In this document: positions 1 to 4,715 of the stretch, piece after piece
Numbering within the stretch: the first letter of the stretch is position 1
Layout of the letters: each line of letters begins with the position of its first letter
Source of the DNA: Coriobacteriales bacterium
Lineage (GTDB): Bacteria > Actinomycetota > Coriobacteriia > Coriobacteriales > UBA8131
DNA length: 6,134 nucleotides
Reading direction: 5' to 3'
Assembly (NCBI GenBank): GCA_031274985.1
Contig: JAISPK010000092.1
Span: 1-6,134, forward strand
The notes under the pieces: generated by a model
The model's database searches: none
What the model was told of the DNA's origin: nothing
Seen by the model: the letters and a program-made list of their open reading frames with translations, nothing else
Translations under genes and position numbers: made by a program

Positions 1-935
1 AAGAGCCGATTCGCCTTGATCCCATTGAGGTTGACGAGCCCACCATCGCCGTGGTGTTTGAGGCATCCTCGAGCCCGCTGGTTGGCCGGGAGGGCGACAT
101 CGTGGGAGCCCGCCAGCTCAAGGAACGACTGATGCGCGAGGCAGAGAGCAACATCTCCATGGTGATTGCTGAACTCGAGGATAAGAGCGGCGTCTCGGTG
201 AGCGGCAGGGGAGTACTCCATCTGTCGATACTCATGGAGACCATGCGCCGGGAGGGCTTTGAGTTTCAGGTGGGTCGTCCCCGTGTCTTGATCAAGACCG
301 ACGAAAAGGGCCAAAAACTTGAGCCCTTTGAAGAGGCAACCGTTAACGTTCCTGCTGAGTACGCAGGAAAGACCATTGAAGTGTTTGGTAACGCCGGCGG
401 TGAGATGCTCGACATGTTTCAAAAAAACGCCGAGACGCACCTAGTGTTCAAGATTCCCACGCAGGGGATGATGGGGCTGCGCACGCGTCTTTTGAATGCG
501 ACACGCGGCGAGGCAGTGCTCTTTCACCACTTTTCTGAATACGGACGCTGTCGCGGCCTTTCTGCGGGGCGCAAGAACGGTTCGATGATTTCCATGAGCA
601 CCGAGACCAGCGTTGCCTACGCCCTCGACGCCCTTCAGGAGCGAGGCCGGCTCTTCATTGGGCCGGGTGAGAATTGTTACGAGGGAATGCTCGTGGGCGA
701 GTCGGCTAAAGAAAGCGACATGGTGGTGAACATTGCCAAATCCAAGCACCTCACCAACATGCGTGCATCCGGAGCCGACAAATCCATCCAACTGACCCCG
801 CCGATTACGTTTACCCTGGAAGAAGCCCTTGAGTATATCGAAGACGACGAACTGGTAGAGGTCACCCCCCAGAGCATTCGCATGCGCAAGCGCATCCTCT
901 CTGCCAACGATCGTAAAAAGGCTGGAAGACAGTAG
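1..935 (+). CDS. typA: TypA/BipA ribosome-associated translational GTPase, C-terminal half (5' partial)
   Basis: This is the C-terminal part of TypA/BipA, an EF-G-like GTPase that binds the ribosome and supports ribosome assembly and stress adaptation. The open frame runs to the left edge: codons start at base 3 (EPIRLDPIEVDEPTIAVVFE), so the GTG at 51 is internal and not a start. About 310 residues are present; the family is about 600, so the G domain and domain II lie outside. Visible landmarks are SPLVGREGD, the EF-G-domain-V-like stretch VSGRGVLHLSILMETMRREG, and the BipA-specific C-terminal domain with GRKNGSMIS, ALQERGRLFIGPGE, YEGMLVGE, LTNMRASGADK and the terminal DDELVEVTPQSIRMRKRIL. 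These motifs match BipA rather than EF-G or LepA. Stop is TAG at 933-935. No clear intrinsic terminator follows, so transcripts may run on into vapBC. Confidence 0.96.
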   Translation, partial: EPIRLDPIEVDEPTIAVVFEASSSPLVGREGDIVGARQLKERLMREAESNISMVIAELEDKSGVSVSGRGVLHLSILMETMRREGFEFQVGRPRVLIKTDEKGQKLEPFEEATVNVPAEYAGKTIEVFGNAGGEMLDMFQKNAETHLVFKIPTQGMMGLRTRLLNATRGEAVLFHHFSEYGRCRGLSAGRKNGSMISMSTETSVAYALDALQERGRLFIGPGENCYEGMLVGESAKESDMVVNIAKSKHLTNMRASGADKSIQLTPPITFTLEEALEYIEDDELVEVTPQSIRMRKRILSANDRKKAGRQ

Positions 936-944
936 AATCTGCCC

Positions 945-973
945 TTGTCCTTTCTCCCTCAAGTATATATACT
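945..973 (+). promoter_or_regulatory. Predicted vapBC promoter (TTGTCC-N17-TATACT)
   Basis: A -35-like TTGTCC at 945-950 (4 of 6 to TTGACA) is 17 nt from TATACT at 968-973 (5 of 6 to TATAAT). Transcription would start near 980, leaving a leader of about 25 nt that holds only the Shine-Dalgarno GGAGGGAG (989-996) before the vapB ATG. The promoter lies inside the palindrome at 950-1000, as expected for an autoregulated toxin-antitoxin operon. A second TATACT at 980-985 has no matching -35. The assignment is by consensus only. Confidence 0.55.
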
Positions 974-1000
974 CATATATATACTTATGGAGGGAGAAAG
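950..1000. repeat. Long near-perfect palindrome: candidate VapBC operator and RNA hairpin covering the vapB Shine-Dalgarno
   Basis: Two nested perfect inverted repeats of 11 bp each are visible. The outer pair is CTTTCTCCCTC (950-960) with GAGGGAGAAAG (990-1000). The inner pair is AAGTATATATA (961-971) with TATATATACTT (976-986), around a 4-nt CTCA loop. The only interruption is a 3-nt bulge, ATG at 987-989. As DNA, the inner repeat sits on the predicted -10 and is a natural operator for the VapBC complex. As RNA, the complete hairpin pairs the vapB Shine-Dalgarno with CTCCCTC, but only in transcripts that begin upstream of 950. There is no T-tract after the stem, so it does not look like a terminator. 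Confidence 0.8.
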
Positions 1001-1004
1001 CATT

Positions 1005-1238
1005 ATGGAAGTTGCAAAGCTCTTTACCAATGGCGGAAGCCAGGCAGTGCGCCTGCCCAAGGATTTTCGTTTTGAGGGTGAGGACGAGGTCTACATCAAA
1101 AAATACGGCAGAGTCGTGTATCTCTTTCCCAAAAAGGAAAAGTGGGAGATATTTTTAGAAGGTCTTGAGATGTTCACTGATGACTTTATGGAAGATGGAC
1201 GCGACCAACTACCCTTACAAGACAGAGCACTACTATGA
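1005..1238 (+). CDS. vapB: VapB-type antitoxin (AbrB/MazE-fold DNA-binding protein)
   Basis: A 77-residue antitoxin that should neutralise the adjacent VapC and autorepress the operon. Residues 1-40 form the swapped-hairpin AbrB/VagC DNA-binding module, with the hallmark NGGSQAVRLPKDFRF (about 9-23). Residues 45-77 (KWEIFLEGLEMFTDDFM... QLPLQDRALL) match the toxin-binding tail of enteric VapB proteins, in which a DFM motif is followed by a Gln-rich end. The ATG at 1005 was chosen over an upstream TTG at 945: it gives the normal VapB N-terminus (MEVAKLFTNGG) and has GGAGGGAG (989-996) 8 nt before it, while the longer frame would translate the operator palindrome. Its stop overlaps the vapC start as ATGA (1235-1238), which implies translational coupling. 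Confidence 0.93.
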   Translation: MEVAKLFTNGGSQAVRLPKDFRFEGEDEVYIKKYGRVVYLFPKKEKWEIFLEGLEMFTDDFMEDGRDQLPLQDRALL

Positions 1239-1669
1239 GGCGTTATGAGTATCTGCTCGACACTGACGTCTGCATCAACATTATTCGCTCGAAGGAAGAT
1301 TCGATACTGAGAAGAACTTGCGCAGAGGAACTGGAACAGATATCGATTTCCTCAATTGCAGTTGCCGAGCTGGAATTTGGTGTGGTAAAGAGCGCAAATC
1401 CAAAGCAAAACTACCTTGCTCTTACTAAGATACTCAGCCCAATGCGCATTCGTCCCTTTGATCAACGTGCAGCTCGTGAGTACGGTAAGCTACGTATAGC
1501 ATTAGAAGAACAGGGCAAAAGAATTGGGCAGATGGACATGCTCATTGCGGCTCAGGCGCTTGCCGACAATCTGGTGCTCGTCACCAACAATTACCGGGAA
1601 TTCGGCCGTATCGAAGGCCTCAGCGCTGAGAGCTGGTATGAGCTGGATTATTCCGATCGCATGCCTTAG
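1235..1669 (+). CDS. vapC: VapC-type PIN-domain ribonuclease toxin
   Basis: A 144-residue PIN-domain toxin, an Mg-dependent RNase when released from VapB. The acidic centre is intact: D9 in YLLDTDVCI, E45 in AVAELEFGV, D101 in GQMDMLIAAQAL, and the polar N119 in VTNNYREFGRI. The combination of GxxDxxIAAxA and TNNxREF, together with a VapB partner ending in the DFM/Gln-rich tail, resembles Shigella MvpT/Salmonella VapC, whose known target is the anticodon loop of initiator tRNA. That target here is inference only. Codon use includes AGA, ATA and TTA, and bases 1261-1320 are 26/60 G+C against 39/60 for a dnaK line (2401-2460), which suggests acquisition from elsewhere. Length is normal and no frameshift is visible, so the toxin should be active. 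Confidence 0.94.
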   Translation: MRRYEYLLDTDVCINIIRSKEDSILRRTCAEELEQISISSIAVAELEFGVVKSANPKQNYLALTKILSPMRIRPFDQRAAREYGKLRIALEEQGKRIGQMDMLIAAQALADNLVLVTNNYREFGRIEGLSAESWYELDYSDRMP

Positions 1670-1712
1670 CAACTTGCGAGGCAGATAAGTTTCTAACATC
1701 TCGGTGACATAA

Positions 1713-1760
1713 CTTGACACAGAGACACTTAGATAATATTCTTGTTCTTAATCATACAAG
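1713..1760. promoter_or_regulatory. Candidate HspR operator (two imperfect HAIR-like inverted repeats)
   Basis: The HspR-associated inverted repeat known from Streptomyces is CTTGAGT-N7-ACTCAAG. Here CTTGACA-N7-ACTTAGA at 1713-1733 keeps the spacing and matches 9 of 14 positions, and it covers the -35 and spacer. A second element, CTTGT-N10-ACAAG at 1741-1760, is a perfect 5-bp inverted repeat spanning the expected transcription start, with a spacer one base short of HAIR. Tandem sites over a promoter would suit a dimeric MerR-type repressor. The hspR gene at the end of this operon supports the idea, but neither site is a perfect match. Confidence 0.4.
1714..1742 (+). promoter_or_regulatory. 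Predicted dnaK operon promoter (TTGACA-N17-TATTCT)
   Basis: A perfect -35 hexamer TTGACA (1714-1719) is followed after 17 nt by TATTCT (1737-1742, 4 of 6 to TATAAT) within an AT-rich stretch AGATAATATTCT. Other -10 readings in this stretch give spacers of 12-15 nt and are less good. Transcription would start near 1749, giving a dnaK leader of about 145 nt. No CIRCE element (TTAGCACTC-N9-GAGTGCTAA), the HrcA operator, is present in 1670-1893, which fits HspR rather than HrcA control. Confidence 0.6.
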
Positions 1761-1792
1761 CGAAGAGCTTTCCTTGGTATTAAACAGCAAAC

Positions 1793-1816
1793 AGAGGCAG
1801 CACAGATCTGCCTTTT
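1793..1816 (+). promoter_or_regulatory. Leader hairpin followed by a short T-run (weak attenuator-like element)
   Basis: AGAGGCAG (1793-1800) pairs with CTGCCTTT (1808-1815) around a 7-nt loop, giving 8 bp with one G-U pair, and the run of T extends to 1816. Its descending arm can alternatively form CCTTT (1811-1815) with AAAGG (1823-1827), so two mutually exclusive folds are possible. The T-run is too short for a convincing terminator. Confidence 0.3.
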
Positions 1817-1834
1817 GTAAACAAAGGAAGCCCG

Positions 1835-1871
1835 GAGGGAGGGGACCTGCATGGGTGCAGCATTCTCCCTC
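1835..1871 (+). promoter_or_regulatory. Two-tier hairpin in the dnaK leader
   Basis: GAGGGAG (1835-1841) pairs perfectly with CTCCCTC (1865-1871), extended inward by two possible G-U pairs. After a small internal loop, CTGCA (1847-1851) pairs with TGCAG (1856-1860) around TGGG. The structure ends 22 nt before the dnaK ATG and leaves the dnaK Shine-Dalgarno AAGGA (1883-1887) free, so it is not a simple thermosensor for dnaK. It does enclose an alternative Shine-Dalgarno and ATG (see the frame starting at 1851). Function is unknown; mRNA stabilisation or leader control are possibilities. Confidence 0.55.
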
Positions 1872-1931
1872 GTAAAAAGTGAAAGGAACAGGAATGGCAA
1901 AGATTTTAGGAATCGACCTTGGCACCACTAA
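1851..1931 (+). other. Possible 26-codon upstream reading frame overlapping the dnaK start
   Basis: An ATG at 1851 is preceded by the purine-rich GGAGGGAGGGG (1834-1844) with a 6-nt spacer, a better Shine-Dalgarno than that of dnaK. The frame encodes MGAAFSLVKSERNR followed by 12 more residues and stops at TAA 1929-1931, inside dnaK in another frame (about 38 nt past the dnaK start). Both its Shine-Dalgarno and its ATG are folded into the 1835-1871 hairpin. It has no recognisable protein similarity. It may be a regulatory upstream frame whose use depends on the hairpin, or it may be chance. Confidence 0.25.
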
Positions 1932-3795
1932 CTCGGCTATGGCCGTTATGGAGGGTGGGGAGCCTACCATCATCGTGAATTCCGAAGGCGATAGAACCAC
2001 ACCGAGTGTGGTTGGTTTTCGCAAAGACGGCGAGCGTGTAGTGGGCAAGGCTGCAAAGAATCAAGCGGTCACCAATCCAGAGAACACCATATCGTCCATA
2101 AAGCGCTTTATCGGTCGCAAGTTCTCAGAAACTGCGAGCGAGCGCAAAACGGTCTCTTATAAAGTTGCCAGCGGCAAGGACGGGCGCGTTGAGCTCGATA
2201 TCGATGGCAAGATGTTCACTCCCGAAGAGATCAGTGCCATGATCTTGCAAAAACTCAAGACCGATGCAGAAAAGTACACCGGCAGCACTATCAATCAGGC
2301 CGTAATCACGGTTCCTGCCTACTTCAATGACTCGCAGCGCCAGGCAACCAAGGATGCCGGCAAAATCGCCGGTCTCGAAGTACTGCGTATCGTCAACGAG
2401 CCCACGGCGGCTGCCCTTGCCTATGGCCTGGACAAAGCCGGCAAGGACGAAAAGGTCCTGATCTTCGATTTAGGCGGCGGTACCTTTGACGTCTCGATCC
2501 TTGAACTCTCCGACGGCGTTTTTGAGGTTCTCTCCACCAACGGAGACAACCATCTGGGCGGAGACGACTGGGATCAGGTCATCATCGACTGGCTTGCCGA
2601 GAAGTTCAAGTCTGACAATCAAATCGACCTGCGCGCTGACAAGATGGCCCTCCAGCGTCTCAAAGAGGCTGCCGAAAAGGCCAAGATGGAGCTTTCTTCC
2701 ACCCAGCAGTCTAACATCAACCTGCCCTTTATTACGGCAGATGCCAACGGCCCCAAGCACCTGGACTATAGTCTCACGCGTGCAGAGTTTGAGAAGATCA
2801 CCGGCGACTTGCTGCAGCGTTGTAAAAAGCCGGTTGAGAACGCCATGAAGGATGCCGGCATTGCCATGGGCGATGTGTCTGAGGTTATCCTGGTGGGCGG
2901 CTCTACCCGTATGCCTGCCGTGCAGGAACTGGTCAAGCGCCTGACCGGCAAAGACCCCAATATGAGCGTGAACCCCGACGAGGTGGTAGCGCTGGGTGCT
3001 GCGGTACAGGGCGGCGTACTTGCCGGTGACGTTGAGGGCATCCTGCTCCTCGATGTGACTCCGCTCTCCCTTGGTGTTGAGACCATGGGTGGCGTGATGA
3101 CCAAGATGATCGAGCGCAACACCACTATCCCCACCAAGAAAACCGAGATCTACTCGACGGCCGCAGACGGCCAGACCTCGGTGGAGATTCACGTGCTGCA
3201 GGGTGAGCGCGAGATGGCGGCTGGCAACAAGACGCTGGGCAAGTTCCAGCTCACCAGCATTCCGCCGGCACCGCGCGGTATTCCGCAGATCGAGGTGACC
3301 TTTGACATCGACGCCAACGGCATCGTGAATGTCTCGGCAAAAGACAAGGGCACCGGCAAGGAGCAGAAGATCACCATCTCCGGCTCCACGGCCTTGAGCG
3401 ATGACGAAGTCGATCGCATGGTCAAGGATGCAGAACTGCACGCCGAGGAGGATGCTGCTCGCAAGAGTGAGGTAGAGGTGCGCAATACGGCCGACTCCCT
3501 CGTGTACTCCACGCAAAAGACGATGGATGATCTGGGCGAGAAAGTGCCAGAAGACACTAAGAGCACCATTACCGCCGCCATCGAAGACCTCAACAAGGCG
3601 CTTGAGGGCAGTGATGTTGAGGACATCAAGGCTAAGACAGAGGTGCTGCAGCAGGCAGGCTACAAACTGGCAGAGATTGTCTACGCTGACACCCAGGAAG
3701 CTGCTCCCGAGGGCGCACCAACCGAAGGTGGTTCTGATGGCGACGAGGTCATTGAGGCCGACTATGAGGTTGTTGAGCCTGAAGACGACAAATAG
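1894..3795 (+). CDS. dnaK: Molecular chaperone DnaK (Hsp70)
   Basis: A 633-residue cytoplasmic Hsp70 that binds exposed hydrophobic peptides in an ATP-controlled cycle with the J-protein and GrpE encoded downstream. The nucleotide-binding domain (1-about 378) shows the phosphate-1 motif GIDLGTTNS (6-14), the phosphate-2 motif IFDLGGGTFDVS (190-201) and the adenosine motif VILVGGSTRMP (331-341). It lacks the extra N-lobe segment of proteobacterial DnaK. The interdomain linker is DVEGILLLD (379-387), where most DnaK proteins have DVKDVLLLD. The substrate-binding domain and helical lid follow, with the usual acidic tail EVIEADYEVVEPEDDK. The ATG at 1894 is preferred to a GTG at 1879 because it gives the canonical MAKILGIDLG start and has AAGGA 6 nt upstream. 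It is the first gene of the heat-shock operon, and in HspR systems DnaK also acts as co-repressor. Confidence 0.99.
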   Translation: MAKILGIDLGTTNSAMAVMEGGEPTIIVNSEGDRTTPSVVGFRKDGERVVGKAAKNQAVTNPENTISSIKRFIGRKFSETASERKTVSYKVASGKDGRVELDIDGKMFTPEEISAMILQKLKTDAEKYTGSTINQAVITVPAYFNDSQRQATKDAGKIAGLEVLRIVNEPTAAALAYGLDKAGKDEKVLIFDLGGGTFDVSILELSDGVFEVLSTNGDNHLGGDDWDQVIIDWLAEKFKSDNQIDLRADKMALQRLKEAAEKAKMELSSTQQSNINLPFITADANGPKHLDYSLTRAEFEKITGDLLQRCKKPVENAMKDAGIAMGDVSEVILVGGSTRMPAVQELVKRLTGKDPNMSVNPDEVVALGAAVQGGVLAGDVEGILLLDVTPLSLGVETMGGVMTKMIERNTTIPTKKTEIYSTAADGQTSVEIHVLQGEREMAAGNKTLGKFQLTSIPPAPRGIPQIEVTFDIDANGIVNVSAKDKGTGKEQKITISGSTALSDDEVDRMVKDAELHAEEDAARKSEVEVRNTADSLVYSTQKTMDDLGEKVPEDTKSTITAAIEDLNKALEGSDVEDIKAKTEVLQQAGYKLAEIVYADTQEAAPEGAPTEGGSDGDEVIEADYEVVEPEDDK

Positions 3796-3806
3796 GGTTG
3801 ATCAAC

Positions 3807-4481
3807 ATGATTAAGAATGACGAATTCATTTCTGATGCTGAGCAGGGCTCTCCCCGTACGGGGGAGCCTGCTCAGAAAAAGAGCAGGAAAAAGACTGGTA
3901 ACGACCAGGGCGGGGTGGCTGCCGGTAGCACAGCGACAGGCAGTGCTGCAGGTGCCTCCGCAGGAGGTGCCGCCGCTCCCGCTGACCTTGAGCAGCTGGT
4001 TCAGGAGAACATCGATGCTGAGGCTGAAGTTCTTGATGGATTAGCAAAAGCTCTGGCTGAGGCTGAAGAGCTCCGCGATAGATACCTGCGCCTGAAGGCT
4101 GAGTGGGACAATTATCGCAAGCGCACCGAGACCGAGCGCGCCGAAGAGCGCAGCAGGGCCACGCAGCGACTGGTGGAGAAGCTTCTCCCGGTTATGGATG
4201 ACATGGAACGCGCCCTTGAGCATAGCGATACGGCCACGGAAGAATCCCTCAAAGAGGGTATTGCGCAGGTCCACAGCAAGCTGCAGGGTGTGCTTCTAAG
4301 CGAGGGGGTGCAGGCCATTGACCCAAAGGGGAGCCCCTTTGACGCCAATCTCCACTGCGCCGTATCGATTGTAGAAGATGCTCAAGCGCCTGACGAAACG
4401 GTGCTCGAGGTGTTCCAAAAAGGCTATGCCATGGGAAGCCGTGTGCTCAGGCCTGCAAGTGTAGTAGTAAGTAGTAAGTAA
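3807..4481 (+). CDS. grpE: GrpE nucleotide-exchange factor for DnaK
   Basis: A 224-residue cytoplasmic GrpE, which releases ADP from DnaK and acts as a dimer. Residues 1-60 are disordered: a Lys-rich stretch (KKSRKK, 24-29) and then a Gly/Ala/Ser linker (35-59). Residues 61-130 form the long coiled-coil helix (LEQLVQENIDAEAEVLD... LRLKAEWDNYRKRTETE). The C-terminal beta domain carries the family signature SPFDANLHCAVSIVED (176-191) and VFQKGYAMGSRVLRPASVVVS (202-222). The ATG at 3807 is chosen with AGGG (3794-3797) upstream; the TTG at 3798 directly abuts AGGG and is unlikely. It begins 11 nt after the dnaK stop. The last codons form a GTA/AGT microrepeat (4460-4481) that adds a Ser-Lys tail. 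A strong hairpin lies within codons 11-23. Confidence 0.97.
   Translation: MIKNDEFISDAEQGSPRTGEPAQKKSRKKTGNDQGGVAAGSTATGSAAGASAGGAAAPADLEQLVQENIDAEAEVLDGLAKALAEAEELRDRYLRLKAEWDNYRKRTETERAEERSRATQRLVEKLLPVMDDMERALEHSDTATEESLKEGIAQVHSKLQGVLLSEGVQAIDPKGSPFDANLHCAVSIVEDAQAPDETVLEVFQKGYAMGSRVLRPASVVVSSK
3838..3875 (+). repeat. Strong hairpin inside the 5' coding part of grpE
   Basis: CTGAGCAGG (3838-3846) pairs with CCTGCTCAG (3867-3875), CTC (3848-3850) with GAG (3864-3866) and CCCC (3852-3855) with GGGG (3860-3863), around a GTAC loop. That is 16 Watson-Crick pairs with two single-base bulges (G3847 and T3851). It begins 31 nt after the grpE ATG, encodes part of the disordered N-terminus, and is followed by AAAAA rather than T residues, so it is not a terminator on this strand. 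Confidence 0.8.
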
Positions 4482-4488
4482 TATTGAC

Positions 4489-4564
4489 TGTCATTCTGAG
4501 GGCTTCAGCCCGAAGAAACTTTTAGGCGATGAGAGAAAGATCCTTCGCTTCGCTCAGGATGACA
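4489..4564. mobile_element. 76-bp intergenic element bounded by inverted ends (MITE/REP-like)
   Basis: TGTCATTCTGAG (4489-4500) and CTCAGGATGACA (4553-4564) are inverted copies matching at 11 of 12 positions. The left end also holds a small hairpin, GGGC-TTCA-GCCC (4500-4511), and the right end ATCCT (4540-4544) with AGGAT (4556-4560). The ends resemble the dispersed intergenic TGTCATCCTGAG-type palindromes common in bacterial genomes. It carries no gene and no transposase. The right end has been amplified into the tandem array that follows. Confidence 0.6.
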
Positions 4565-4697
4565 GAGGGAACGCTCAGGATGACAGAGGGAACGCTCAGG
4601 ATGACAGAGGGAACGCTCAGGATGACAGAGGGAACGCTCGGGATGATAGAGGGAACGCTCGGGATGACAGAGGGATCGAGCAGGATGACACGGAATG
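4551..4697. repeat. 21-bp tandem repeat array, six good copies plus one decayed copy
   Basis: Units start at 4551, 4572, 4593, 4614, 4635, 4656 and 4677. Copies 1-4 are identical; each begins CG and continues CTCAGGATGACAGAGGGAA. Copy 5 has A-to-G and C-to-T changes (GCTCGGGATGATAG), copy 6 shares the A-to-G change and ends in T, and copy 7 is diverged (CGAGCAGGATGACACGG). Identity is highest at the 5' side, suggesting recent expansion there. There are no spacers, so it is not a CRISPR. Because 21 is a multiple of 3, frames on both strands stay open through it. It fills most of the grpE-dnaJ gap. Confidence 0.95.
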
Positions 4698-4698
4698 T

Positions 4699-4706
4699 AA
4701 GGAGGT
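4699..4706 (+). promoter_or_regulatory. dnaJ ribosome binding site
   Basis: AAGGAGGT is a full-length Shine-Dalgarno, 9 nt before the dnaJ ATG at 4716. It is clearly stronger than the sites of dnaK and grpE and lies just beyond the repeat array, so dnaJ can be translated independently of grpE. Confidence 0.85.
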
Positions 4707-4715
4707 GGTAGCAAA

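Noticed and set aside
441..962. Minus-strand open frame opposite typA
   Set aside because: It is an antisense shadow of a clear typA coding region, with no recognisable product.
950..1000. Intrinsic terminator for typA
   Set aside because: The stem is long, but its centre is AT-only and CATTATGG follows it rather than a T-run. Operator or Shine-Dalgarno masking fits better.
945..1004. N-terminal extension of VapB from TTG 945
   Set aside because: The added residues translate the promoter and palindrome; the ATG at 1005 gives the normal family start and has a good Shine-Dalgarno.
1671..1691. Inverted repeat AACTT-N11-AAGTT just after vapC
   Set aside because: Five base pairs around an 11-nt gap is near chance level, and it is neither a terminator nor a HAIR match.
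1670..1893. CIRCE element (HrcA operator)
   Set aside because: No TTAGCACTC or GAGTGCTAA half-site is visible, and the operon carries hspR rather than hrcA.
2470..3516. Long 348-residue open frame on the minus strand opposite dnaK
   Set aside because: It is a shadow of the highly biased dnaK codon pattern. The predicted protein has no recognisable domain and dnaK is certain.
4551..4697. CRISPR array
   Set aside because: Units are contiguous 21-bp repeats without unique spacers, and no cas gene is present.
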